Below are positions 17,716 to 26,635 of a DNA stretch of 64,000 nucleotides, piece by piece; positions within the stretch are counted from its first letter, which is position 1; each line of letters opens with the position of its first letter. Position numbers and translations under genes: made by a program. The DNA comes from Streptomyces aurantiacus (GTDB lineage Bacteria > Actinomycetota > Actinomycetes > Streptomycetales > Streptomycetaceae), in contig NZ_CP114283.1 in NCBI RefSeq assembly GCF_027107535.1, forward strand, positions 4,278,001 to 4,342,000, given 5' to 3'. The notes below the pieces were generated by a model. The model was not told where the DNA came from and ran no database searches. It saw only the letters and a program-made list of their open reading frames with translations.

Positions 17716-17747
17716 TTGCCTTTGACGTCGACGTCAAGTTTTAGCGT
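17716..17747 (+). promoter_or_regulatory. MerR-type promoter with perfect palindrome in a 20-bp spacer
   Basis: TTGCCT (17716-17721) and TAGCGT (17742-17747) are 20 bp apart. The spacer contains the perfect dyad TTGACGTCGACGTCAA (17722-17737). The stretch closely matches the promoter at 1472-1503, including the shared GTCAAG and TAGC. This is the arrangement expected for activation of the downstream hydrolase by the divergent MerR protein. Confidence 0.78.
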
Positions 17748-17863
17748 AGCTGACATGCCCCCGGGGGTTTTCGCCCGATACATCACGGATCAACGCCGCA
17801 CGCATCCGCAACGTCAGGACCACCTGATCCGCCACCCGCACCACACCGGAAAGAAGCGCGCAC

Positions 17864-18801
17864 ATGACCACCCACCAGACGACCGGCCTCACCGGCCCCG
17901 CTCCGACCCCGACCGTGACGGTCAAGCCGATCGTGCTGCCCGCCCCCAGCGCGGCCAGGACCTGTACGTACGCGTTTCCGCACCGCTCACTGGCACACGC
18001 CTGCCGATCGTGCTCTTCGCGCACGGATTCGGCTCCGACCTGGACGGCTACGCACCGCTGGTCGACCACTGGGCCTCTCATGGCTTCGTGGTGATCCAAG
18101 CCACGCATCTCGACTCCAAGCGGGTCGCCATCGCCGCAGACGACTCCCGCAGGCCCCACCTGTGGCGCTACCGCGTGCAGGACATGAAGCGCATCCTGGA
18201 TGAGCTCAAGCCGCTGGAGGTATCCGTGCCCGGCCTCTCCGGCCGGGTCGACCACAGCCGCATCGTCGCGGCGGGCCACTCCTTCGGAGGCCAGACCGCG
18301 GGCATTCTGGTAGGTCTGCGCGTCACCGACCCCCAGACCGGCACCGCCGACGACCTGTCCGACTCCAGGGTCATGGCCAGCATCCAGCTGGCCACGGCCG
18401 GCACGGGTGGCGACGACCTGACCCCCTTCGCTCACGAGAACCTTCCCTGGCTCCGCGACCAGGACTTCTCCCACATCACCGCCCCCGGACTGGTGGTCGC
18501 CGGTGACAAGGACGATCTCCCGCTCACCACCCGAGGACCCGCCTGGACAAGCGACCCCTACACCCTCAGCCGCGGCAACAAGAGCTTGCTCACCGTCTTC
18601 GGCGGCGAGCACTTCCTCGGCGGCATCTCCGGCTACCGGGCAGCAGAGACCACCGACGAGGACCCCAGCCGCGTCGCCCTCGTCCAGCAGGTCACCCTCG
18701 CCTACCTACGCCACATCACCGGCATCGACCACACCGACTGGCAGATGGCCCGGTCCGTCCTCGCCGACGCCCGTGCGCTGGGTCGGCTGGACAGCAAGTG
18801 A
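17864..18801 (+). CDS. Alpha/beta hydrolase (chlorophyllase/lipase-like), apparent frameshift
   Basis: The true N-terminus is ATG 17864 (MTTHQTTGLTGPAPTPTVTV, then KPIVLPAPSAA), preceded by a GAAAGAAG-like site. The rest of the protein continues in another frame from GQDLYVRVSAPLTGTRLPIV. Adding one C to the CCCCC run at 17943-17947 would join them as PAP-QRGQDL. The body has the HGFGSDLDGY oxyanion turn, the VAAGHSFGGQTAG nucleophile elbow and a late EHFLGGISG His region. Relatives are chlorophyllase-type or dienelactone-hydrolase-like esterases. Sequencing error or real inactivation cannot be told apart here. It is probably driven by the MerR promoter at 17716. Confidence 0.72.
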
Positions 18802-18850
18802 CCCTCCGCGGCTGACGCAGGGGCAGCCGGTTCCAGGAGATCGATGCGTT

Positions 18851-19946
18851 CTAACTGCGGTTGGTCAGGGCCCGTGTCGCGGTGCGCGTCATCTCGCAGT
18901 CCACGAGGACGTCCGTGCTGTCGATGAACTGGTCGGCCGCGCCGAAGACCGGCAGGGTCCTGATCTCAGGGTCGGTGATGTGGGCGGTCAGCGCGGCGGT
19001 GAAGCGTTCAGCGTGCAGGACCTGGAACGGCCGACTGTGGTAGGGCCGGGTGGTGGGGTCGACCGCGTCGGTGAGGGCGAGTTCGTTGTGGACGGTCGCA
19101 ATGGCCTCGTAGGCGCGGGCCAACTGCTGTTCGCGGGTGTGCCAGTCGGTTGCCGCGAGAACGGTGCTGAGGAGCGGAGCAAGGGAGGACGCCTGGGGAG
19201 TGCGGGCGAAGGCGGAACCGAGCCACTTGCTGTAGGGCGGGTGGCGGCGGTCCATGAGCAGGCAGAGTCGCATCAGATCGCGGACCAGGCGAGCGGCGAC
19301 TACAGCGGATCCGAGCTCGTCACCCACTTCGCCGCACCTGCCGACGAAGGCCTCCTCCTGGGCGATGCGCTGCCACTGACAGGCAAGGACGTAGAGCCAC
19401 AGGTCGCGCGGATACCAGCGGAGGTTGGCTCGCGCCGTGGCAAGCTCACCGAGTCCGTCATGGAAGACGGCGCCGGCTGTGACCTCGGCGAGGCGTTGGG
19501 TGGGCGTGGCCAGCCAGTCCGCCGAAGTGACACCCTGGGACGGGTCGAAGCCCAGCAGCGCGGTGAACCAGGAACTCGGATCGGTGACCTCGATGCGGTG
19601 GTGAACCGGTCCATCGGTGGCCCGCATTACGCAGATATTCCCTTCTCCCGTCGGAGCGAAGTGAGTCGGATAGCCGCAGAAGACCTTCGGCAGCCGCTCG
19701 GAAAGCATCGTGGTGATGTGGGCCGTGGTCGGCCGCGTCCTGAGGCTTCAGGAAGATCTGCAGGCGCGGGCCCCATTCGTGGTCTGCGGATCGGGCGGTG
19801 TCGAATCCGAGCACCTCTGAGCCGCCGCCGAGACGGGCAGCAGAGTGCGCGACACCCGGAGCGTTCTCGTCCAACAGGGGGCGCACGGCTTGGAGGTAGA
19901 AGCGCCGGGAGAGTTCCAGGCCGGGGATGAAGGGTGGTGTGACCAT
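18851..19946 (-). pseudogene. DUF4037-domain protein, frameshifted
   Basis: The N-terminal part starts at 19946 (MVTPPFIPGLELSRRFYLQA) and runs through GGGSEVLGFDTARSADHEWG to KPQDAADHGPH. The remaining protein continues in another frame from ITTMLSERLPKVFCGYPTHF to the stop at 18851. The join is near 19717-19722 and needs a change of two bases lost or one gained. DUF4037 proteins have a nucleotidyltransferase-like N-terminus (GGSEVLGFD...D-H-E-W-G) and a helical C-terminal domain. Total length would be about 365 residues. The gene may be inactive, or the shift may be an assembly error. Confidence 0.7.
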
Positions 19947-20094
19947 GCCGGGGAGAGTGCCTGATCGGTACGCGGGCGGGCGACCCGTTTTCGCACCTGG
20001 CAGGGGTGATCCTGGCTGGCCAGGAACGGGCGTGGCGGTGGGCATTTCGGAGAGTGCGAGTCGGCTCCGTCTGTCTCACCTACTGTGGCTTCGC

Positions 20095-21006
20095 ATGACC
20101 GACTCCGAGATCGAGATCACCGCAGAGCTGCTGCACGGCCTTCTCAAGGACCAGCATCCGGACCTTGCAGGGCTGGCCCTCCGCGAAGTAGCCGGCGGCT
20201 GGGACAACCACATGTGGCGCCTCGGGGACGAGTTGGTCCTGCGCATGCCGCGCACGGAACGTGCCCCGGATCTCCAGCGCAAAGAGCGCCGGTGGCTGCC
20301 CTTCCTGGCGCCGCGCCTTCCGCTCCCGGTTCCGACCCCTGTGCGGATCGGCGAACCGTCCGCGCGCTTCCCGAGGCTCTGGACCATCATGACGTGGGTC
20401 CCCGGCGAGCCGCTCGACTGCACCTCGATCAGCCGCAGCGACCACGCTGCCGACACTCTGGCGGGCTTCCTCAAAACGCTCCATGTGGAGGCGCCGACCG
20501 ATGCGCCGACCAGTTCGGACCGCGGCGCTCACCCCAGGAACTGCACGGACGGCTTCGAGAAGTGTGTGCAAGCGATTGCCCCCGGCGGCATCGCCGGCGA
20601 CGTACAGGCCCTCTGGGACGTCTGGGACGATGCCGTTGCGGCCCCCGAGTGGCAGGGCCCGCCGGTATGGCTGCACGGTGATCTCCACCCCGCGAATGTC
20701 GTCGTCTCGGACGGGACGCTCTCGGGCGTGATCGATTTCGGTGACATGTTCACCGGCGATCCGGCGTGGGACCTTGCGGCCGCGTGGCTGCTCCTGCCCG
20801 CAGGCGCAGGCGCACGGTTCTTCGAGGAGTACGCGGATGCGGACGAGGCGACCATCCGGCGCGCCCGAGGTTTGGCTGCGTTGAAGAGCCTCTTCCTCAT
20901 TCTTATGGGCCAGAACGGGGAGCGGGGCCTTCCCGGCGGCAAGCCGACATGGGGGCCCGCAGGAAGGGCGGCGCTCGATCGTGTTCTGACACCCAGCTGG
21001 GGCTGA
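20095..21006 (+). CDS. Aminoglycoside-phosphotransferase-family kinase
   Basis: Start at 20095 (MTDSEIEITAELLHGLLKDQ) gives 303 residues. It shows a nucleotide-binding lobe with GGWDNHMWRLGDELVLRMPR and a hinge TIMTWVPGEPL. The catalytic loop is LHGDLHPANVVV (H-G-D-x-x-x-x-N) and the metal motif VIDFGDMFTGDPAWDLAAAW. All key residues are present, so it is a competent APH-fold kinase. The branch resembles predicted aminoglycoside 3'-phosphotransferase-like proteins common in soil actinobacteria; real substrates may be other small molecules. It has no operon partner. Confidence 0.87.
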   Translation: MTDSEIEITAELLHGLLKDQHPDLAGLALREVAGGWDNHMWRLGDELVLRMPRTERAPDLQRKERRWLPFLAPRLPLPVPTPVRIGEPSARFPRLWTIMTWVPGEPLDCTSISRSDHAADTLAGFLKTLHVEAPTDAPTSSDRGAHPRNCTDGFEKCVQAIAPGGIAGDVQALWDVWDDAVAAPEWQGPPVWLHGDLHPANVVVSDGTLSGVIDFGDMFTGDPAWDLAAAWLLLPAGAGARFFEEYADADEATIRRARGLAALKSLFLILMGQNGERGLPGGKPTWGPAGRAALDRVLTPSWG

Positions 21007-21084
21007 CCCTCTTCCGCGTAGGCCCTGCTCCCTTCTCGGAGCGAGACACTGCCTTGTGGCGAACGAGTTGAGACACCCGGGAAT

Positions 21085-22224
21085 TCAGTCGTGGACCAGT
21101 TCCAGCGCCTGCTTCAGGTTGTACTCGGCGATGCCCGCCATGAACGTCCGGTCGGGGAAGTCCCCGTCGAGCAGCCGCAGCGGCCCCGCCGTCAGCGAGA
21201 GCCGCTGCGCGAGCATGTAGAGCGCGAGCCGGTCCTCGTCCAGCCCGGCCGCCCTCAGCGGCTGGTAGGCGTCGTGCAGGCGGATCCGCAGAAACACGTG
21301 CTCCCACTCGACGTCGAAGTACATCAATCCCTCGATGTCGATCGCCACGGGCATCCCGTCCGCGTCCACCAGCACGTGATCGGGCCCCAGTTCGCCGTGC
21401 ACGACCGCGTACTCCGCGCGGGGCCGCACCGCGGCCGCCAGGCCCAGCAGCCCGTCCTCCAGCCGGCCGCGGGCGCCCGCGATCCGCGGATCGCGGGAGG
21501 CCGCCTCGGCCAGATCACGCAGCGCACGGTCGAGAACCACCGCCTCGCACGACGTACCGCGTGACGCTCCTCCGCCATCGACCAGGGCCACCTTGCCGTA
21601 CCCCGGTGCCTGGTGACGTCGCATCACTTCCAGGGACTCCGCGAGCCGGGCCATGACCGGAGCGGCAGCACCTGGGTCGCGCGCGAGCAACGCCTCCAGG
21701 CTCTCTCCCGGAAGGTCTTCGACGATCGCAAGGTCGGCCGGGCAGTGGGCGCCGTCGCGGTCGACGAGACGGATCGCCGGAACGCGGACGCCGAGTGCGT
21801 CCAACCGCGCGTGCGCAGCCTCGAACAGATCGAGCCCGAGGCCGGGCGAGAACGGGTCGGTGAGGTCGCCGTCGCCTGTGGCCGCCGGCCAGTAGTTCTC
21901 GGCTTCGTCCCACAGGTAGGCGATCGCCGTCGTCGCATCGTCCATCACCAGGCGGTACACGCCCTTCTTACTGCCGCCCGCGATCCGCTCGACCGTCTCC
22001 AGCCGCCGCCCGCCGCCCAGTGCGGCCCACGCCGCACCAGCCAACTGGTCCCGTGTTGCTGCCCTGGGTGCCTCGTTGTGAACCGCCTTTCCAGCATGAC
22101 AACCCGCGCACCCTACGGGAGCGTCGGCGTGCAGGCCACCGATGCAGAGCGGTGGGCGGCCGTGGCAGCAGGAGGCAGGCGGGCGGATGTTCGGAGAGGG
22201 CCGGCACCCGGATACTGACCGCAT
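21085..22224 (-). CDS. Phosphotransferase-like protein with HGE in place of HGD
   Basis: The open frame gives 379 residues from 22224, but the first 50-55 (up to about AVHNEAP) look non-coding, so the real start is uncertain. The kinase-like body has GGSKKGVYRLVMDDATTAIA and the catalytic region VVHGELGPDHVLVD, then VAIDIEGLMYFDVEWEHVFL. The APH catalytic Asp is Glu and the loop Asn is His, while the DFD-like Asp survives in IDIEG. Activity may be weak or altered. It is convergent with the intact APH gene, with 78 bp between their stops. Confidence 0.72.
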   Translation of the reverse strand: MRSVSGCRPSPNIRPPASCCHGRPPLCIGGLHADAPVGCAGCHAGKAVHNEAPRAATRDQLAGAAWAALGGGRRLETVERIAGGSKKGVYRLVMDDATTAIAYLWDEAENYWPAATGDGDLTDPFSPGLGLDLFEAAHARLDALGVRVPAIRLVDRDGAHCPADLAIVEDLPGESLEALLARDPGAAAPVMARLAESLEVMRRHQAPGYGKVALVDGGGASRGTSCEAVVLDRALRDLAEAASRDPRIAGARGRLEDGLLGLAAAVRPRAEYAVVHGELGPDHVLVDADGMPVAIDIEGLMYFDVEWEHVFLRIRLHDAYQPLRAAGLDEDRLALYMLAQRLSLTAGPLRLLDGDFPDRTFMAGIAEYNLKQALELVHD

Positions 22225-22289
22225 CGAGAGCGTGAGCGTTCGGGCGATGGCCCGGCCCCGGAGACGGCTCCCACGGCCACCGTCGCGTC

Positions 22290-22349
22290 ATGACCCATCT
22301 CACGGAAGACGGCATCACACGCACATCTTCCGTGTCACAGATGGGTCAT
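22290..22349 (-). terminator. Long hairpin between the FG-GAP and phosphotransferase genes
   Basis: ATGACCCATCT-CACGGAAGA (22290-22309) pairs with TCTTCCGTG-TCAC-AGATGGGTCAT (22326-22349), giving 20 paired bases with one four-base bulge. It follows the FG-GAP gene stop at 22363 and precedes the phosphotransferase frame. A terminator for the FG-GAP transcript is the simplest reading. Confidence 0.72.
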
Positions 22350-22362
22350 TCTGCAAGGATCC

Positions 22363-23799
22363 CTAAAGCCCCAGCACTTCGCCGTACTTGATGGCCCCGT
22401 TGGGCAGCGCGAAGCCGAACGGGGTCAGCGACTTGCCCGGCGGGTACGTCTCCTCGGTGCTGCTCGGCGCGAACCAGACGCCACCCGACCTGGGCTCACC
22501 GGCGTTCTCGCCGGGCGCGCTCACCGCGGTGTCCCACAAGCCGTCGCGGTTGTAGTCGCCGACGGTCACCTGGGCGCCGAAGCGGTCGCCGGCCTCGGCC
22601 GTGCCGGGCATGTTCGGGGTGCTCTGGCTGCGGGCCAGACCGCCGTAGGGGCCGTGCTCCGTGCCGTTCATGACGACGTATCCGCCGGCGTCCTTCACGG
22701 TGCCCACGTCCTCTCCGGGCACGCCGACCACCAGTTCCGGACGGTTGTCGCCGTTCAGGTCGCCGGCGGCCAGCGCTGTGCCGAAGTCGTCGCCCTCCTC
22801 GGCACTACCGCCGACCTCCGGGCTGGACTGGGTGATGCACTCGTTCTCGGTACCGAACTGTGCGCTCTTGGAACCCTTCAGCCGGAGCAGTGCACCGCCG
22901 AGCCGGTCCTCGCAATGCGTCGTCTCCGACTCCGTATTGGGCTGTACGAGGCCGACCGCGAGGTCGTCGGTGCCGTCCCCGTCGAAGTCGGCGGCGGCGA
23001 GCGCGCTGCCGCGGTCGGCGTCGGCCCACCACTGAGCGGGCTGGGCCTGGGCGTCCCAGCGCGTGATGAAGGTGCTGGAGTCCTCCAAGCCCTGCCAGGT
23101 GGCGGCGAGGTCGTCCCGGCCGTCGCCGTCGAAGTCACCGGTGGCCAGGGCGCGGGTGCTGCCGCCCATGCTGTACCTGCGCACCGTGGTGGTGGTCACC
23201 GGGTCGGCGGTGAGTGGGCCGGGGCGGAAGCGGAGCGCGCCGTTCTCCTCGCCGCTCTCGCCGTACGCGAGGTCTGTGTCGCCGTCGCCGTCGTAGTCAC
23301 CCGTGGCGATGGTGCGGCCGATGCTGCTGTACTCGGACACGCCCCTGGCCACGGTGGTGCCCTTGACGTTCCACGCCAAGCCGTCCAGGACGGTGATGGT
23401 GCCCTCGTCCTTGAGCTGATCGGAAGTGAGCGACTCGCCGCTCGCGCCGACGACGAGCTCGAAGACTCCGTCGCCGTTCACGTCGGCAGGTGCCACGGAG
23501 GAGCCGAAGCGGTCGCCCGCCTCGGGCGTGCCGGGTATGCCGGCCTCGGCCTGGCTGATGACGCCGGTGGACTGGCTAGGACTCTGCGGGCCGCCGTAGA
23601 TCACGCTGATGTAGCCGGCTTTGGCCTTGCCGTTCACTGTGGCGTTGGGCATGCCGACCGCGATGTCCGCGTATCCGTCGCCGTTGAAGTCGAACCGCGG
23701 AGCCGTTGCAGCTGCGGCACTCCCGGCGAGCGGAAGAGTCAGGCCTGCTGCGGTGAGTGCCGCTACGACGGCGGTGGCAGCAAGGGTGCGTGCGCGCAC
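22363..23799 (-). CDS. Secreted FG-GAP/VCBS beta-propeller protein
   Basis: A 478-residue protein with a Sec signal (MRARTLAATAVVAALTAAGL, cleavage near GSAAAATAP). About seven blades follow, each with a calcium loop of the D-x-N/D-G-D-G type: DFNGDGYADIAVG, DVNGDGVFELVVG, DYDGDGDTDLAYG, DFDGDGRDDLAAT, DFDGDGTDDLAVG, DLNGDNRPELVVG and DYNRDGLWDTAVS. That is the integrin-alpha N-terminal repeat. It should form an extracellular calcium-stabilised propeller used for adhesion or ligand binding. No enzyme domain is attached. A hexanucleotide repeat lies about 120 bp upstream of its start. Confidence 0.92.
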   Translation of the reverse strand: MRARTLAATAVVAALTAAGLTLPLAGSAAAATAPRFDFNGDGYADIAVGMPNATVNGKAKAGYISVIYGGPQSPSQSTGVISQAEAGIPGTPEAGDRFGSSVAPADVNGDGVFELVVGASGESLTSDQLKDEGTITVLDGLAWNVKGTTVARGVSEYSSIGRTIATGDYDGDGDTDLAYGESGEENGALRFRPGPLTADPVTTTTVRRYSMGGSTRALATGDFDGDGRDDLAATWQGLEDSSTFITRWDAQAQPAQWWADADRGSALAAADFDGDGTDDLAVGLVQPNTESETTHCEDRLGGALLRLKGSKSAQFGTENECITQSSPEVGGSAEEGDDFGTALAAGDLNGDNRPELVVGVPGEDVGTVKDAGGYVVMNGTEHGPYGGLARSQSTPNMPGTAEAGDRFGAQVTVGDYNRDGLWDTAVSAPGENAGEPRSGGVWFAPSSTEETYPPGKSLTPFGFALPNGAIKYGEVLGL

Positions 23800-23920
23800 G
23801 GTGAACTCCCAGAGTCGAAAGAGGTAATGAGGACGAAGGGCTGATGGGGATGTGACTCATGAGGTGTACGAACGGTTGCGTGGGAGTGGCCGCCCGGTGG
23901 ACACGACTTTGGTCTACTCG

Positions 23921-23990
23921 CCTGCCCCTGCCCCTGCCCCTGCCCCTGCCCCTGCCCCTGCCCCTGCCCCTGCCCCTGCCCCTGCCCCTG
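23921..23990. repeat. Hexanucleotide tandem repeat (CCCCTG), 11 perfect units
   Basis: After a partial unit at 23921-23924, CCCCTG repeats 11 times without change (23925-23990), then decays to TCCCTG and CCCTG. It lies 120-190 bp upstream of the FG-GAP start, in a region without a convincing gene. Such runs slip easily and could alter promoter spacing. Confidence 0.9.
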
Positions 23991-24264
23991 TCCCTGCCCT
24001 GCCCCGGAGACCGAGCGCCGTAGGCGCGTCCACCCGGCGCGCGCTGCCCAGGCTCCGGACATACGACTCAAGCTGGACGGGGGTCTGGGCGGTGACTGCG
24101 GCACCCGCTCTCGCTGCCTCATCCAGATCGACTCAAAGGTCTTTACGCAGGCCGGAGTTGAGTACGCGTGCTCATGTCCAGCGTCCGTTGCGCGGCCAGG
24201 ATGGGTGCACGGCGCCGTCGAGAGCGCCGGTGTGATCCAGCTGAGCCTGTCGGGGGAATTTCTC

Positions 24265-24717
24265 ATGTCGCGTCGTGTCGTTCTGTCTGTGACTGCCGGT
24301 GTCGTCGTCCTCGGAGGTGCCGGTGCCTTCGCCCTCGCCCACGCCGGGGAGCAGCCTCCGTCGCTGGCGCACAGTACGGCCCGATACACCGCGCCCGACG
24401 GCGACCGCGCGGGCTCGCTGACCTTCACCACTGACGTCACGGCGTCCTCCGATGTCAAGAACGTGAAGGTGCTGGCCTGGCCGGCGAACTCGTCCTTCGC
24501 GAAGAAGAGGCTGACCGCCAAGGACATGGCCGCCGCGGAGTCGGCCGACTGCAAGCCCTCGGGCGGGGACACCGAGCGGTGCACCTACACGGTCGCCGTC
24601 ACCGGCGCCGATGCCGACGGGTCTCCTCGAGGCCTGTGGCACGTGGCTGTCCTGGCCACCGCCGAGGACGGCCACACGACGCTGGACACCAAGGCGGCCG
24701 ACTTCACGGTGGAGTGA
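24265..24717 (+). CDS. DUF5707-type secreted protein
   Basis: Start at 24265 (MSRRVVLSVTAGVVVLGGAG) with GGGGGAA upstream gives 150 residues. A signal peptide or membrane anchor covers about 1-26. The mature part is a single beta-sandwich: ARYTAPDGDRAGSLTFTTDV, VKNVKVLAWPANS, ERCTYTVAVTGADADG and GLWHVAVLATAEDGHTT. A Cys pair (in SADCKP and ERCTY) probably forms a disulfide. It matches a family of small Streptomyces extracellular proteins of unknown role. Confidence 0.78.
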   Translation: MSRRVVLSVTAGVVVLGGAGAFALAHAGEQPPSLAHSTARYTAPDGDRAGSLTFTTDVTASSDVKNVKVLAWPANSSFAKKRLTAKDMAAAESADCKPSGGDTERCTYTVAVTGADADGSPRGLWHVAVLATAEDGHTTLDTKAADFTVE

Positions 24718-24812
24718 TCCAGACGCGCCTGTCGGCAGCCGCGGGGACGGCAGCGAGGATCACCGCTCGTGCGGCCTCCGGCCAGGCATGTTGGCCGCAA
24801 CGCTGTGCCGGA

Positions 24813-25622
24813 TCAGCTCAGATGCATCACCGGCACCGACGGCGGATCGCCGATCTGGCCGTTGGCGGTTCGGGAGCGGCAGAACAAGAGCTGCTTCGGC
24901 GAGGTGCTCGTGAACGGGGACTGGTCGTAATCCCCGTAGCGCTGCGCGACGTCGAGACCGGCCAGCCGGCAGAGTGCCAGCAGTTCCTCGGGAAAGAAGC
25001 AGCGCATGCTGACCTTCTTGATGCGTACGCACACGCCGTCGCGTAGGTAGTCCAGTGTGAAGCGCAGCACTTGGGCGGCGGCGTCGTAGCTGGTCGTCGC
25101 TCGCACGTCGAGCGTCGCACCGTCCAGGTCCACGACCGACTTGTGGTGGTAGGGCGACTCGGGAAGCCGGCACAGCTTGGCCATGTCGGGGTTGAACACG
25201 TCCAGGATCAGGGTCCCGCCCGGTCGCAGCACCTTTCGCGCCGAGGCGAGGAACGCGACCACGGAATCCAGGTCGTGCAGGTGCTGCATCGCGTTGGTTG
25301 CCGAGAACACCAAGGCGAAGCGCCTGTCGGAGCGGATGTCTCGGCAGTCCTGTTCCAGCCACTCGACTGGCAGTCGCTCGCCTGCGGCGCGTTGACGGGC
25401 ACGCGCAAGCATCGAGGGCATGAGATCAAGCCCTGTGACCTCGACACCCGCCCGCGCGATGGGCAGGGTGATGCGGCCGGTTCCGCAGGCCACCTCCAGG
25501 ACCGGACCGCCCGCCCGGACCGCTTGGCCGAGGAAGAACGGGATGTCGTGGGTGCGCGCGGCGAACTCCTGATCGTAGAAGTCCGCATCGTCGTATACGG
25601 CCAGGTCCTCCAGCGGCTTCAT
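24813..25622 (-). CDS. Class I SAM-dependent methyltransferase, third gene of radical-SAM operon
   Basis: This 269-residue protein carries SAM motif I GGPVLEVACGTGRITLPIAR and an acidic ribose site EVTGLDLMPSML. It also has LEQDCRDIRSDRRFALVFSA, then KVLRPGGTLILDVFNPD. The C-terminal half has a beta layer with YHHKSVVDLDGATLDVRATT and CVRIKKVSMRCFFPEEL. It is a soluble small-molecule or peptide methyltransferase. Its ATG overlaps the stop of the aminotransferase gene (ATGA at 25619-25622), so translation is coupled. It presumably methylates an intermediate made by the radical SAM and PLP enzymes. The substrate is unknown. Confidence 0.86.
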   Translation of the reverse strand: MKPLEDLAVYDDADFYDQEFAARTHDIPFFLGQAVRAGGPVLEVACGTGRITLPIARAGVEVTGLDLMPSMLARARQRAAGERLPVEWLEQDCRDIRSDRRFALVFSATNAMQHLHDLDSVVAFLASARKVLRPGGTLILDVFNPDMAKLCRLPESPYHHKSVVDLDGATLDVRATTSYDAAAQVLRFTLDYLRDGVCVRIKKVSMRCFFPEELLALCRLAGLDVAQRYGDYDQSPFTSTSPKQLLFCRSRTANGQIGDPPSVPVMHLS

Positions 25623-26635
25623 CGCGCCGCCGTCGGCGTCGGACCGAAAGCGTCAGCAAGGCTGGTCAGGATGGAGCCGGACCAACTGCTCTCCCCGAAC
25701 ACGCTGACCGGCATGGCGAGCACGCCGCACTCACGCTGGAGTGTCTCCGCCGGTATTTCAACCGGGAAGAAGTAGTTGCCGGGACAGGTCCGGCTCGCCG
25801 TGGGAATCGCCCCGAGCACCTCGTCCGGCAACCGTTCGAACAACCGCTCAGCCCGTGCGGCCAGTTCGCCGACGACCTGCCGGGGCACGTCGCCGTGCTC
25901 GGTCAGCAGATGGTCGGCGAGCCTCAGCTGAGCCGGCGTCGGTGGATCCGCCCGGAATGCTTCGGCCAGTTCGGCTTGCGCGGGACCCAGCAGGACCACG
26001 CCGAACGTGCGAGGCCACAGCCATCCCTTGGTGACCGAATGCAGCAGGACCGCACAACCGGTGTCCAGCAATCGCCGTGTGCCGGCCGCGAACGGCGCTC
26101 CCAGGTCGTAGACGCTGTCGATCAGCAGGCGGCGGCGTGGTGATTCCCGCAACCACGAAATCACCGCGGCACACTCGGCATCGGACAGGTACCGGCCGAG
26201 CGGCTTGCTGGGGTTGGCGAGCAGCAGGTATTCGGGCCGGTCGTCCGCCGGCGACCTCGGCAGGGCCGGCGTCGGCAGCGTCGGGTAGGACGCGGGCGTC
26301 AGGCCCGCAGCGCGGGCCAGCTCGAAGTAGACCGGGTACACGTCGCTGGGCAGCCACAACCGCGCTTGCACGGTGCGCAGCCGGTGGAACACCACGCCGA
26401 GCCCGTGCCGGACCCCTCGACAGACCATGGCCTGGCCGGACCACTCTTCCGGCAGCTCGAAGCGCCGCAGCCAGGCACGGGCGAGATCGCACCGGTGCAC
26501 CGTGCTCATGCCGGTCGGTGGTTCCGGGCACATCGGGGCAAGCGCCCGGTACACGTTGGTCTCGGCGGCGTCCAGAAGCGATGAGGAGGCGCTGAGTTCT
26601 CGCTGCCGGAATTCCTGGAAGTCGTCGAACCTCAT
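25619..26635 (-). CDS. PLP-dependent aminotransferase (fold type I), radical-SAM operon
   Basis: Start at 26635 (MRFDDFQEFRQRELSASSSL) overlaps the radical SAM stop by ATGA and gives 338 residues. The fold-type-I signatures are NPSKPLGRYL (141-150), LIDSVYD with Asp173 and Tyr176, and HSVTKGWLWPRTFG with the Schiff-base Lys203. Overall it resembles the class I/II branch near histidinol-phosphate and MalY-type enzymes, but it is short at the N-terminus. It would transaminate, decarboxylate or cleave an amino-acid substrate shared with the radical SAM enzyme. The substrate cannot be read. Confidence 0.85.
   Translation of the reverse strand: MRFDDFQEFRQRELSASSSLLDAAETNVYRALAPMCPEPPTGMSTVHRCDLARAWLRRFELPEEWSGQAMVCRGVRHGLGVVFHRLRTVQARLWLPSDVYPVYFELARAAGLTPASYPTLPTPALPRSPADDRPEYLLLANPSKPLGRYLSDAECAAVISWLRESPRRRLLIDSVYDLGAPFAAGTRRLLDTGCAVLLHSVTKGWLWPRTFGVVLLGPAQAELAEAFRADPPTPAQLRLADHLLTEHGDVPRQVVGELAARAERLFERLPDEVLGAIPTASRTCPGNYFFPVEIPAETLQRECGVLAMPVSVFGESSWSGSILTSLADAFGPTPTAAR

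Noticed and set aside
23852..24235. Plus-strand ORF encoding a Pro-Ala repeat
   Set aside because: Its repeat is simply the translated CCCCTG tract; there is no ribosome site and the rest shows no domain.
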